Shown in pieces: positions 10,029 through 18,852 of a stretch of 64,000 nucleotides of DNA; the first letter of the stretch is position 1; each line of letters starts with the position of its first letter. The notes beneath the pieces are model-generated. The model did not search any database. It had not been told where the DNA came from and saw only the letters and a list, made by a program, of their open reading frames with translations. The stretch spans positions 1-64,000 of the forward strand of contig CAXXFJ010000004.1 in the NCBI GenBank assembly GCA_963677415.2, read 5' to 3'. Origin of the DNA: JAQUTK01 sp963677415. Lineage in GTDB: Bacteria > Bacteroidota > Bacteroidia > Bacteroidales > JAQUTK01. A program made the translations under genes and the position numbers.

Positions 10029-11423
10029 ATGAAGAAACTGGTCAAATTGTTAGTATCCTTGCTTTTTGTAGCAATAGTTGTTTTTGCTGCATTCTTTTTT
10101 GCGAATAGCGCCACACCTTCCACGCAATTGAAATCTTCACAGCAAGTGCAAGAGATTATGGCTAACGGAGGATGTATCTCTTGTCACACAGAGAATCCTG
10201 TATTACCTTTTTATGCAAAATTGCCCGTTGTAGGTTCAATCATCCGCAAAGATATTACGGTTGGCTGGAAGCATTTCGATGTAACTGCTGTTGCTGAAGC
10301 TTTAAACAAAGGAGGGGCAGTGCCGGAAGCTGATCTTGCCAAACTGGAAGATATGATTGAAGACGGAAACATGCCTCCATTGCAATATGCAGTTGTACAT
10401 TGGGGATCTTATATTAACTCTGCGGAGAAAGATATGTTTCTCAACTTCATAAACGAACAACGCGTTACCTATTATACGTCTACTCATACAGCTGCTGAAT
10501 TTGCCATGGAGCCAAATCAACCGATACCAGACTCTGTAGCAGTTGATATCAGAAAGGTTACATTGGGCGATTCTCTTTTTCACGACCCCCGTCTATCCTC
10601 TGACAATACAGTATCCTGCGCTTCCTGCCATGCTCTGAATACCGGTGGCGTTGACAATAAAGCCTTCTCAGAAGGAGTCCATGCACAACTCGGAGGTGTA
10701 AATGCTCCTACAGTTTTCAATGCTAATTTCAACTTTGTTCAGTTTTGGGATGGACGAGCAGCAACGCTTGCCGATCAAGCAGCAGGTCCTCCATTAAATC
10801 CGATAGAAATGGCTTCTGTGTCTTTTGATCAGATCATTGCCAAACTAGCAGAAGACAAGACTTTTACAGACTCTTTCATCGCAGTATATCCCGAGGGATA
10901 CTCGCAAGCTACAATTACTGATGCTATTCAGGAGTTTGAGAAGACATTGATTACCCCTAATTCCCGTTTTGACCGCTATCTGAAGGGTGATCTGACTGCA
11001 CTCAATCAGACTGAAATCAGCGGATATGAGCTGTTTAAAAAGAATAAATGTGCTACCTGTCACGTTGGTATCAACTTTGGTGGACAATCATACGAACGTC
11101 TCGGACTGGTTGCAGACTATTTCAAAGACCGTGGTACCCCAATGAATGAAGATGATAAAGGGCGGTTCAAACAAACGGCTAAAGACAGGGATCTACATCG
11201 GTATAAAGTACCCGGACTCCGTAATATAGCTCTCACCTTTCCGTATTTCCACGATGGAAGTAAGAAAACATTGGACGAAGCCGTTGAGGCAATGATACAC
11301 TATCAGATCGGGACGCCGCTAACACCGGAAGAACAAAGTTCTGTAGTTGCCTTTCTGGGAACTCTTACCGGTGAATACAAAGGCGTATTACTCACGAATG
11401 ACAATAGTCTGAAGGTGAATTAG
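10029..11423 (+). CDS. Cytochrome c peroxidase with extra N-terminal heme site
   Basis: The 464-residue protein starts with a signal anchor (residues 4-25) and contains three CxxCH heme motifs: C49-C52-H53, C197-C200-H201 and C341-C344-H345. The last two belong to the di-heme CCP/MauG catalytic region (PRLSSDNTVSCASCH; QFWDGRAATLADQA; RNIALTFPYFHDGS). The first lies in a separate N-terminal heme-binding domain found in Bacteroidota members. The enzyme reduces hydrogen peroxide in the periplasm with electrons from cytochrome c or quinol-linked donors; the extra heme may be the electron entry site. It is a single-gene unit with its own promoter and a strong terminator. Confidence 0.94.
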   Translation: MKKLVKLLVSLLFVAIVVFAAFFFANSATPSTQLKSSQQVQEIMANGGCISCHTENPVLPFYAKLPVVGSIIRKDITVGWKHFDVTAVAEALNKGGAVPEADLAKLEDMIEDGNMPPLQYAVVHWGSYINSAEKDMFLNFINEQRVTYYTSTHTAAEFAMEPNQPIPDSVAVDIRKVTLGDSLFHDPRLSSDNTVSCASCHALNTGGVDNKAFSEGVHAQLGGVNAPTVFNANFNFVQFWDGRAATLADQAAGPPLNPIEMASVSFDQIIAKLAEDKTFTDSFIAVYPEGYSQATITDAIQEFEKTLITPNSRFDRYLKGDLTALNQTEISGYELFKKNKCATCHVGINFGGQSYERLGLVADYFKDRGTPMNEDDKGRFKQTAKDRDLHRYKVPGLRNIALTFPYFHDGSKKTLDEAVEAMIHYQIGTPLTPEEQSSVVAFLGTLTGEYKGVLLTNDNSLKVN

Positions 11424-11469
11424 AAAATCAAGTTCGTTGCGTTTTGATTTTTAAGCTGATACAAAAATG

Positions 11470-11518
11470 ATGAGATTGGTTTCCGGTCATCCAAGAAGAT
11501 GAAGGAAACCAATCTCAT
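11470..11518 (+). terminator. Terminator after cytochrome c peroxidase
   Basis: Perfect 15-base arms (11470-11484 and 11504-11518) enclose a 19-base loop and are followed by TTTTTA. It could also stop transcription arriving from the convergent GH43 gene. Confidence 0.8.
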
Positions 11519-11587
11519 TTTTAGTACTGGTAAACGTATAAAGAAAGAATTAGAAAAAGAGATATCACAATCATTGTCCCGCAATAA

Positions 11588-13783
11588 TTACTTTTCTGGG
11601 TTTGTAGTGTTCATCAATTCCTGTACTTCTACCTCAGTCATTGCTTTGTCGTACAATTGTGCTCTGGCAATATATCCTGTAAAGTTTTCGTTAGCATCTC
11701 CCGAAGCACCAATCTGAATCTTTCCACTCACTACAAAAAGAGTAAGAGGCATTTGAGTATTAAGTTTTCCATCCACATACACACTCTCCAAAGCACCATC
11801 AAATGTAACCACAATATGATGCCAGCAATCTTTAGCCGGAACTTCTTTGTAAGCCAAATCCACAGCGCCATCACCATGAGCCATAGCACCGAAATTACCT
11901 GTTCCATACATCAAAGCAGCATATGATGATTGCATCATATTTTCGCGGGAGTTCCATGCCATCAAACACTCACCCATTTCAATCGTAGGATTGTAAACCC
12001 AAATAGAAGCCGTGAACGGACCATTCCAATCAAGACTGGCAGGAGCTTTTTTTGACAACAAGATAAAGCTCTTTCCGTCAAAGTTAGCCGCTTTAACACC
12101 CACGATCTTCGTTACAACAGATTGCCCGATTGCCTCAAAATACCCACCAAGTTTTCCTGCGTTAGGAACATTGGTAATCGGTGCACCTTCCTCAAATTTA
12201 TCAACCTTAAAATCAACTAAAAGACTGTTGGTGCTTTTTGTCCCTGGCTCTTCTGTTGATTCACTATTTTGATATGATGGGATATCAAACAGCACATCGT
12301 ATACCTTCAAATTCCAAACAGCCGGCAGCATACCCGATTTTTGAGTTCCAGTAATTGTGAGTTTAACATACCGAGCTGACAAATTGTTGTCATCAATCAT
12401 TGGACTACCACAGCGACGATTAGCTGTTTTATCACTAAATAATTGCCAATGAGTACCATCCGTAGAAACCTCTAACTTATATTGATAATAAAAGGTGGTA
12501 TATTCGAACTGTGTCATTACTCGCTTTAGATGTTTCAATGAACCTAAATCCACCATCAGAGATTGAGGCAAATCGCTGTTTTTAGCTTTCCAAAGCGTTC
12601 CGTTATTATCATCAACGGCATTTTCAGGGGAGTATTTATAGTTGTATCCTGAGTTGTTGTACTGTGTTGGGGCTGATATAAGGTGATAATATGAATCCGC
12701 ACTCACTTTAGCTTTATATGCCAAATTAGGAGGGATACTTTGAGTTTTATCGGGAAGATTGATTCCTATATGAGTTGGAATCACCTTTTCAATTGTCATG
12801 CTGTCAGAGAAAATTAACTTATCCGCACATACCTGGCGAAATTCACCCGTACTACTGCGTGGATTATCGTGACGGTGATATACAATGTAATAGTCATTAC
12901 CTTCTTTCATTACTGAATGATGCCCGGGGCCATCCACTGTACCATCGGTGTTCGATCCTAGTATCGGACTGTTTTTCCCAGGAGTAAAAGGGCCCTCTGG
13001 TTTATCTCCTACAGAATATTGAACGGCATACGAACTTAATCTACAATCACCAGAGGAATACATTAGAAAATACTTTCCGTTTCTCTTTATGGGATAAGCA
13101 GCTTCAAAAGCTCTTGGAATTTGTGCAATTGGAATGAGACTTGTTTTCAGGAGTGTATGCATATCTGTCGGATCAATTTGTGCAAAGCCCATTCCACCAA
13201 ATGAAGTACACCATGTGCCGAAATAGGAATAAACCGAACCATCATCATCCACAAGTAATTGCGCATCCAAGGAAGGAAAGCCCTCTTTAGAAGTGCCGGC
13301 AGGTATTACTGCGTTTCCATTATTAATCGGAGTAAAGGGGCCTAAAGGAGACTCTGAAACATAACCATAAATATTACATCCTCTTTCACAGTTTCCCATG
13401 TAGTAATAATATTTTCCATCCTGAGCATGAACGATATCCGGAGCCCAACAGTTGTTTAACCCTTCAGGTATTTTTATATTCAACTTATAGTTGTACCAGT
13501 TCACAAAGTCCTTGCTCATCCACACCTGCGGTTCACCGGATGCCAGCTTAATGCCGTCGGTAGTCGCATAGATACAATAGGTGTCTCCAAACTTTTTTAC
13601 CGTTGGATCAGCAAAATAGCCCGGAATAATAGGATTGCCTGCTCCCGGAGTATTGAAAGCCACTTTCTGATCCTCTACATCAGAACTTATTTCTGAGACC
13701 GAAGTTGCCCGGCTCATGGTTGTATTCACAGAAAGCATCAGGCATGCTACCATCATTACATTTATCAGATTCTGTTTTCTCAT
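11588..13783 (-). CDS. Secreted GH43 enzyme with F5/8-type C and LamG domains
   Basis: The 731-residue protein has a signal peptide (ending near residue 27) and a five-bladed GH43 domain at about 50-345 (GNPIIPGYFADPTVKKFG holds the catalytic Asp; VDGPGHHSV and DYYIVYHRHDN are typical). A discoidin-like F5/8C domain follows at about 370-500 (ENAVDDNNGTLWKA; ARYVKLTITG), then a LamG/concanavalin-like domain at about 530-725 (PFTASIWVYNP; WHHIVVTFDGALESVYVDGKLN). GH43 enzymes release arabinose or xylose, sometimes galactose. The two binding modules suggest action on polymeric glycans at the cell surface. It is monocistronic and convergent with the peroxidase. Confidence 0.92.
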   Translation of the reverse strand: MRKQNLINVMMVACLMLSVNTTMSRATSVSEISSDVEDQKVAFNTPGAGNPIIPGYFADPTVKKFGDTYCIYATTDGIKLASGEPQVWMSKDFVNWYNYKLNIKIPEGLNNCWAPDIVHAQDGKYYYYMGNCERGCNIYGYVSESPLGPFTPINNGNAVIPAGTSKEGFPSLDAQLLVDDDGSVYSYFGTWCTSFGGMGFAQIDPTDMHTLLKTSLIPIAQIPRAFEAAYPIKRNGKYFLMYSSGDCRLSSYAVQYSVGDKPEGPFTPGKNSPILGSNTDGTVDGPGHHSVMKEGNDYYIVYHRHDNPRSSTGEFRQVCADKLIFSDSMTIEKVIPTHIGINLPDKTQSIPPNLAYKAKVSADSYYHLISAPTQYNNSGYNYKYSPENAVDDNNGTLWKAKNSDLPQSLMVDLGSLKHLKRVMTQFEYTTFYYQYKLEVSTDGTHWQLFSDKTANRRCGSPMIDDNNLSARYVKLTITGTQKSGMLPAVWNLKVYDVLFDIPSYQNSESTEEPGTKSTNSLLVDFKVDKFEEGAPITNVPNAGKLGGYFEAIGQSVVTKIVGVKAANFDGKSFILLSKKAPASLDWNGPFTASIWVYNPTIEMGECLMAWNSRENMMQSSYAALMYGTGNFGAMAHGDGAVDLAYKEVPAKDCWHHIVVTFDGALESVYVDGKLNTQMPLTLFVVSGKIQIGASGDANENFTGYIARAQLYDKAMTEVEVQELMNTTNPEK

Positions 13784-14117
13784 ACGTATTCATTTTGTTA
13801 CTCTAGGATGCAAATTGACAAAAAATACTTCGAATGAATGATATGAATAGTCTATTATTCTGGTAAAATCGTCCAATTTGTCCTAAAACGCCGTTATTAA
13901 TCAAAACAAAGACGATATAGGCATCACTGTGCGACAATTTATGTATGAAGATGCTCCTGCAGAAGCGGATAACAAGAGAGGAATTCAGGAGGATTGCTAA
14001 ATCCAAAGTATAGTTTCTGCAATCACGAATGTTTATTATTATGTGTATTGCAATTGTATTATGAATAGTGTCTTGAAATTGTAATATGGACTTTATATAA
14101 ATGCAATAATACTGTTG

Positions 14118-14125
14118 TATTTTTG
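14118..14125 (+). promoter_or_regulatory. -7 element of the porin gene; gene-free stretch 13784-14171
   Basis: TATTTTTG matches TAnnTTTG 46 bases before the ATG. The 388-base stretch between the divergent GH43 and porin genes is AT-rich; apart from this element I see no gene or repeat in it. Confidence 0.5.
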
Positions 14126-14171
14126 CATCGAATTCAATAATAGAGTTACTTAATTATTAAGAAAGAACAAA

Positions 14172-15167
14172 ATGAAGAAAGTTTTTATTAGTGCTATTTC
14201 AATTGTCTTTATCAGCTTGAACGCATTCTCTCAGAATTCAAGCAGTGATGCAGCTTTCCAACCCAACGGCAAACCTTTGGTCACGATTTTTTCTGATTTC
14301 AGAGAAACAATTCAGGACGGCAAAACAAATTCTGCGTTTGAACTCACCAGATCTTATTTAGGATATGCCTATAACTTTAGTCCTGTATTATCGGGCAAAA
14401 TTGTGTTTGATGTTGCCAGCACACCAGGTTTGTCACCTTCATCCTATACAGCGTACGTGAAAAATGCTTTTGGAGAGTATAACAACAAGTTTGTCAAAGT
14501 GGACTTTGGTATGATCTCGACTTCCGCATTTAATTTGCAAGAGTCGACTTGGGGCAAACGTTATCTTTTGAAATCATTCCAGGATTTAAACGGATTTAGT
14601 TCAAGCGCCGACTTGGGAGCTTCTGTAAAGTATCAACTTCTGCCACAACTTAGCGTGGATGCTCAGGTATTAAATGGCGAAGGATATCAGAAAGTTCAAT
14701 CCGACAGTGCTGTGAAGGTAGCTGTTGGTTTGACTCTTCAACCGATAAAGAATCTGAATGTAAGAGTGTACGGAGACTATATGAAAAAAGATGCGGCACA
14801 AAAGACATTTAATGCTTTCTTGAGTTATACCGGAAAGAGCTTTACGGTAGGCGGTGAGTATAACTATCAAGAAGGAAACAAGATGGTTAGTGACCATAAC
14901 CTATCAGGTGTTTCTTTCTTTGGAACATACAAAACATGCAAAAAAGTATCAGTCTTTGCCCGCTATGACAATCTGACTTCCAATACACTATCGGGTGCCA
15001 GTGATCCTTGGAATAAATCGAAAGATGGTCAGTTATATGTTGCCGGTCTGGAGTACTTCCCTGTAAAAGGAGTCACACTCTCTCCGAATATTCAATATAC
15101 AGATCCTAAATTGGCTTCTTTGAAACCAACAACAACTCTTCTGATGAATCTGTATTTATATTTCTGA
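14172..15167 (+). CDS. Outer-membrane beta-barrel (porin-like) protein
   Basis: The 331-residue protein has a clear signal peptide (MKKVFISAISIVFISLNAFSQ). The rest alternates short amphipathic strands with Gly/Asn/Asp turns (ELTRSYLGYAYNFSP, VKVDFGMISTSAFNLQES, NVRVYGDYMKKD, FARYDNLTS) and ends in MNLYLYF, with an aromatic C-terminus as expected of outer-membrane barrels. The pattern resembles phosphate-selective-porin-like proteins. Substrate cannot be judged. It is a single gene with its own -7 element and a strong terminator. Confidence 0.78.
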   Translation: MKKVFISAISIVFISLNAFSQNSSSDAAFQPNGKPLVTIFSDFRETIQDGKTNSAFELTRSYLGYAYNFSPVLSGKIVFDVASTPGLSPSSYTAYVKNAFGEYNNKFVKVDFGMISTSAFNLQESTWGKRYLLKSFQDLNGFSSSADLGASVKYQLLPQLSVDAQVLNGEGYQKVQSDSAVKVAVGLTLQPIKNLNVRVYGDYMKKDAAQKTFNAFLSYTGKSFTVGGEYNYQEGNKMVSDHNLSGVSFFGTYKTCKKVSVFARYDNLTSNTLSGASDPWNKSKDGQLYVAGLEYFPVKGVTLSPNIQYTDPKLASLKPTTTLLMNLYLYF

Positions 15168-15178
15168 TCAATCTATTT

Positions 15179-15226
15179 ACAACGAATGGGAGAGATTACG
15201 ATTCTGTAATCTCTCCCATTCGTTGT
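15179..15226 (+). terminator. Bidirectional terminator between porin and solute-binding protein genes
   Basis: Perfect 21-base arms (15179-15199 and 15206-15226) with a 6-base loop lie between two convergent genes, followed on the plus strand by an AT-rich run. Confidence 0.85.
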
Positions 15227-15304
15227 AATATTATTCTACTCAGAGGCAAACTTCATGTTTTGTATCGTATTCAATAGACTAGTTTGTTTTCTCTTCCGTA
15301 TGAA

Positions 15305-16816
15305 TTAGGGCATAGGAGTTTCTTGGAACCATTTTGTCCAGATTGTCTTGAAGGTCCCGTCAGCTTTCATGGCATCCAGGTTGCGTTGCCATTGCTGAAC
15401 GACACTGGAAGGTGTATTGAGCGAAAAGGCGATATAACCATCGAAATCCATTACTTTCATGTGTTGCGTAAAGTTGCTCATTGTCAACCCGCTTTTCTCA
15501 ACAATCCAGATCATATCCAGATCTGTTGTCAGGAGTGCCTGCACTTCGCCATTGATAAGTTGGTCAAATGCATCCTGGGAGGTGATTGCTGTGGATACGA
15601 TGTTTGTAAAGTTATTGTTCAGAAGAAAATCATGTGTGAACCATTCTTTAGGAGTTGCAATGGATAGAAGGGCTTTCGCCTGTTCGAGTGTTTTAATTGT
15701 ATCTATCCCTGAATTGGAGAGTGTATAAAAATAGGTTCTATTGGTACTGATCGGACCTACCCACTGAAACATATTCTCTCGTTCGGCCGTACGTGCAGTG
15801 GTAAACACGGCACTGTTGGGCAGATATTGAGGAGATGTGTAGGCATCTATCCAGGTGGTCTGATTGATCTTATTGATATACCCCGTTCTTTTCTGGATCT
15901 CATTGACGATATCTACCGAGGATCCTGCTGTTATCCTGTCGGTTTCAGGACCGGTGCGATAGCTGAAAGGAGGACTAAACTCTGTAAAAAGCTGAATGGT
16001 GCCGGGGATGTAATCGTCCGGCATATTGGAAAAATAGCGGCGCATGACTGAAACCGTTGATTGATCTTTAATCATCGTCTCGATGGCAGACTGGCATTTT
16101 GCAACCACAGCATCGTCCACATCTTTAGAGAATGCGATGTAATGATAGACCGTTTGATAGCGCGTCACAACATCAATGTTTTCCGTAAAGTATCCTTTGG
16201 GGAGCGTACTTACCAAGTGATAAAATTCGCTTGCGATAAACGGGATCGTTTTATTTATAAAGTCGGCCAGTGCTGCATCGTAGGTGTCGTAGTAGACCAA
16301 GTTGTGAAACCCGAGCTTTTCCAGGGTCTTTGTCTCCAGCCAGTTGCGGACAACAGCTATGGATCCGATTTCTTTTGATGTTTCAATACTCAGAGGATAT
16401 GCATATCCGGAGGGGCCAAAGGAGAAGATGCCGTACATTCCCTTACTGGTAGGGCCTGCCCATTTGAACAGGTCTTTCCGTTCGGCCGAATAGCCAACGG
16501 TGAGCATGGCACGGTTTTTACCATTTAAAGTTGCGTTATAACCTTCGTCCCAGGAATTGGACAGATTGAAATTGACCTTAGCACCTGCCTGAAGAAGTGC
16601 TTTACTTGCAATATCAAAATCAATACCTACCACATTTCCACTATCGGTATAGCAGTTGGGAGAAAACTCGATGCCGGTTACTTGAATTGGGTCGGCTTGA
16701 TCTTTGTCATCATTAATGGTATTGTCGCAACTGCTAAAGGTAAATAGGATTGCCGTAAGGAGGATCAGAATAGACAAGGGGTGGGATAGTTTTTTCATCT
16801 GGATAATGTTTTTCAA
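15305..16816 (-). CDS. Lipoprotein with two tandem solute-binding (SBP_bac_3-like) domains
   Basis: The 503-residue protein has a leader ending in TFSSC, a lipobox-like site. Two related halves follow, about residues 50-270 and 280-500. Each has the family-3 binding-protein pattern: VVGIDFDIASKALLQ in the first, SVDIVNEIQKRTG in the second, each followed by a TVGYSAERKDLFKWAGP / TTARTAERENMFQWVGP pair. The internal similarity points to a duplication. Such domains bind amino acids or similar small polar ligands. No ABC permease, ATPase or kinase domain is attached or adjacent, so it may be a stand-alone sensor, an acceptor for a distant transporter, or a lytic-enzyme relative that lost its catalytic part. 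Confidence 0.82.
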   Translation of the reverse strand: MKNIIQMKKLSHPLSILILLTAILFTFSSCDNTINDDKDQADPIQVTGIEFSPNCYTDSGNVVGIDFDIASKALLQAGAKVNFNLSNSWDEGYNATLNGKNRAMLTVGYSAERKDLFKWAGPTSKGMYGIFSFGPSGYAYPLSIETSKEIGSIAVVRNWLETKTLEKLGFHNLVYYDTYDAALADFINKTIPFIASEFYHLVSTLPKGYFTENIDVVTRYQTVYHYIAFSKDVDDAVVAKCQSAIETMIKDQSTVSVMRRYFSNMPDDYIPGTIQLFTEFSPPFSYRTGPETDRITAGSSVDIVNEIQKRTGYINKINQTTWIDAYTSPQYLPNSAVFTTARTAERENMFQWVGPISTNRTYFYTLSNSGIDTIKTLEQAKALLSIATPKEWFTHDFLLNNNFTNIVSTAITSQDAFDQLINGEVQALLTTDLDMIWIVEKSGLTMSNFTQHMKVMDFDGYIAFSLNTPSSVVQQWQRNLDAMKADGTFKTIWTKWFQETPMP

Positions 16817-16842
16817 TGGTTGTAAAATATACTTTCTTAAAA

Positions 16843-16850
16843 CAAAGGTA
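16843..16850 (-). promoter_or_regulatory. -7 element of the solute-binding lipoprotein gene
   Basis: The minus strand reads TACCTTTG, matching TAnnTTTG, 27 bases before the ATG at 16816. No clear -33 element. Confidence 0.45.
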
Positions 16851-17045
16851 TTATTCTTATTGAAATTACGAACGTCTGAGCTGGAATAGTTGTTTTAAAA
16901 GGAGTTTTTAATGCTTTATCCAAAGGATTGATGGATTTTCATGCTTAAATTACCCATGCAAAGAAGTAAAGATTCCGGGCAAGATATTAATGTGTCAAGG
17001 GAAGTACTGATTGAACGGATGAAAAAACTGATTACTGTATAAACT

Positions 17046-17672
17046 TCATGATACCCCCTCCAACGAGTCTTTTAAATGATATATTCCCGGGGTTAAATAG
17101 GATGTTGATATAATCATCTGTTCTTGTCCATTCACTGCTATGGAACGTATCTTTGCCCCATTAACAGAATAAATATCCAGATATTTTACATTTGGAGCCG
17201 GAAAGACAGTCAGCACTCCGTTTTCATAATAAGCTTTGATAACCGGAACTTGCATCAGGTTGGCCGAGGTGTTGCTGTCAGGACTCCATACGAACGTAGC
17301 GATAGAACCTCCCACCATCTTTTTAGGGATAGAGATATTGCCTTCTTTTATTGAGATCTGTGTTGTCAGATCGGACGTATTATACAGCAGTGCAACGCGC
17401 GAACCATCCGGATTGACAAAGGCAACATTTTTGATAGAGGAATTGAAACAGATCGAATTAATACGTTTTGCTCCCGGTTTTACGAACTTACTTAGATGTG
17501 CCAGTGTGTAATATTCTGCATTTTCGGAATAGGAAGAACCATCAGACTTAATTTCAAAGACTCCGCGGCAATTTGTGGGACCGCCAGGGATCACCGGACC
17601 ATAATTCTCATTCAAAGCCAGGTTCCACAAGATAACACCTGAAGCCCAATTGCGAACTGACTCAATCATGAT
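17046..17672 (-). repeat. Left arm of long direct repeat flanking the island
   Basis: Near-identical to 29206-29832 in the same orientation (offset 12,160 bases). The two arms bracket the seven-gene operon and the IS element. Confidence 0.9.
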
Positions 17673-17795
17673 ATGGAGCACTTCCCATTGGGAGGAACCT
17701 CAAGTACACCATATACTGTGCTTCCTGAGTCGGATGTCAAGGCGATGGCTCCGACCGTAGTAGCAGTGCCATTTATTTCATTCACACCCTTTGTT
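17046..17795 (-). pseudogene. Broken GH30 gene copy (internal deletion and frameshifts)
   Basis: This is a damaged duplicate of the intact GH30 gene at 29194-31224. Bases 17046-17672 match its 3' end at about 97% by eye (some 20 mismatches over ~590 bases). At a short GGG microhomology near 17692 the match jumps to codons ~85-108 of the same gene (TALALTS-like strand, SGSTVYG), so about 1.05 kb encoding the GH30 barrel and both catalytic glutamates is missing. The join is out of frame, and a one-base shift near 17050 destroys the final GG-I-MKF tail. The match fades at about 17795, a few bases before the stop of the island's last gene. A 211-residue frame remains open but cannot be an active enzyme. 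Confidence 0.9.
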
Positions 17796-17802
17796 GCAAA
17801 TA

Positions 17803-18852
17803 TTACCCAATGATACTTTCTCTCTCATCATTATGTTTTTCCGCATTTTCTTGAACACATTTCTTGCTTGTGTTTGCATAGCAATATACGCAAAAATGGC
17901 GACAAGTATTATACATGCCAATATCTTTGCTTACCATGCATCCGCATACTTTTCTCTGACCTTTGTCTTTTAAATTCTTTTTATCTAGTGGAATCTCAGG
18001 CATGCTACCGAAGAGATCAATTTCAGGTAGCTTACCTGTATGAAGATAATATACCAACTCTTTGTCATTCGCAAAAAGTTTTTCCATCAACTCTCCGTCA
18101 ATACAGCTATTGTGCGTAATATTATATTTATCTAAATCAATGTCCTCTCCACAGGTTGCCAATGTAAGTTTCCAGCCTTCTTTTTCCCAATGCTCACGAA
18201 GTTTTACAAGGCCTTCGACTATTTCTATTCTTTTCTCCCTTTCTGGCTCAGCATATACAACATTTGATTTGTCGTAAAATGGAGTCTCTTTGATAAGGTT
18301 GTTTTGAACCTTTCTGTAAACACTAACATCTACAAAACTAAAAACCAACTTATCTGTATAACCCTTTAACTCATTACCGATGTGAAATACCCTTGTCAAT
18401 AACTGTCGAGGTGATAGATTCTTGGTCAATATTAACGGATCGAATCTCCAGATAACCTTTTCTTTGCCGATCAAATCAGACAAATGTTTAAAAGTTTCGA
18501 TACGTGTATTCAGAGAAGGTACATTGGGCTCAAATTTTTCACTTTCATAATCATTGAGAGTTACTTGAAAATAATAATGAATGCCAAGTTTGTCTAACTC
18601 TGGCAAATATTGGATCATAGGTTCTGGATTTTTCGTCCAGAACACAATGACCTTCGTATTCTTGAAGGAAATATACATTGGTTTTTGATTGAAGGGGTTA
18701 TACCATACGCAATAACCTTTCTCTATTCGGTTCATAAACCATTTAGCATAAAAGGCCGGTATATCAGTAGACCTGCTCGCAGAAATAATTACGGAAGTAC
18801 AAGCTTCAACCACCTCACCATTATCTCTAACTATTGTGACTTTCTCATTCAT
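17803..18852 (-). CDS. DUF1848 protein with C-terminal radical-SAM-like cysteines
   Basis: The 349-residue protein matches the DUF1848 pattern: IISASRSTDIPAFYAKWFMNR (about 22-42, broken here by family variation), VFWTKNPEPMIQYL (about 70-83), a central VIWRFDPLIL motif, and a C-terminal cysteine group. The last contains CGC, then CRHFCVYC at about residues 317-324, a CxxxCxxC spacing as in radical SAM enzymes but at the C-terminus. This suggests an iron-sulfur, possibly SAM-cleaving enzyme; activity is unknown. It is the final gene of the island operon, overlapping the 707-residue gene by 4 bases (ATGA), so translation is probably coupled. Confidence 0.85.
   Translation of the reverse strand: MNEKVTIVRDNGEVVEACTSVIISASRSTDIPAFYAKWFMNRIEKGYCVWYNPFNQKPMYISFKNTKVIVFWTKNPEPMIQYLPELDKLGIHYYFQVTLNDYESEKFEPNVPSLNTRIETFKHLSDLIGKEKVIWRFDPLILTKNLSPRQLLTRVFHIGNELKGYTDKLVFSFVDVSVYRKVQNNLIKETPFYDKSNVVYAEPEREKRIEIVEGLVKLREHWEKEGWKLTLATCGEDIDLDKYNITHNSCIDGELMEKLFANDKELVYYLHTGKLPEIDLFGSMPEIPLDKKNLKDKGQRKVCGCMVSKDIGMYNTCRHFCVYCYANTSKKCVQENAEKHNDERESIIG

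Noticed and set aside
17046..17681. Separate small functional gene of 211 codons
   Set aside because: It is the 3' end of a GH30 copy lacking the start, signal peptide, barrel and both catalytic residues, with a shifted C-terminus.
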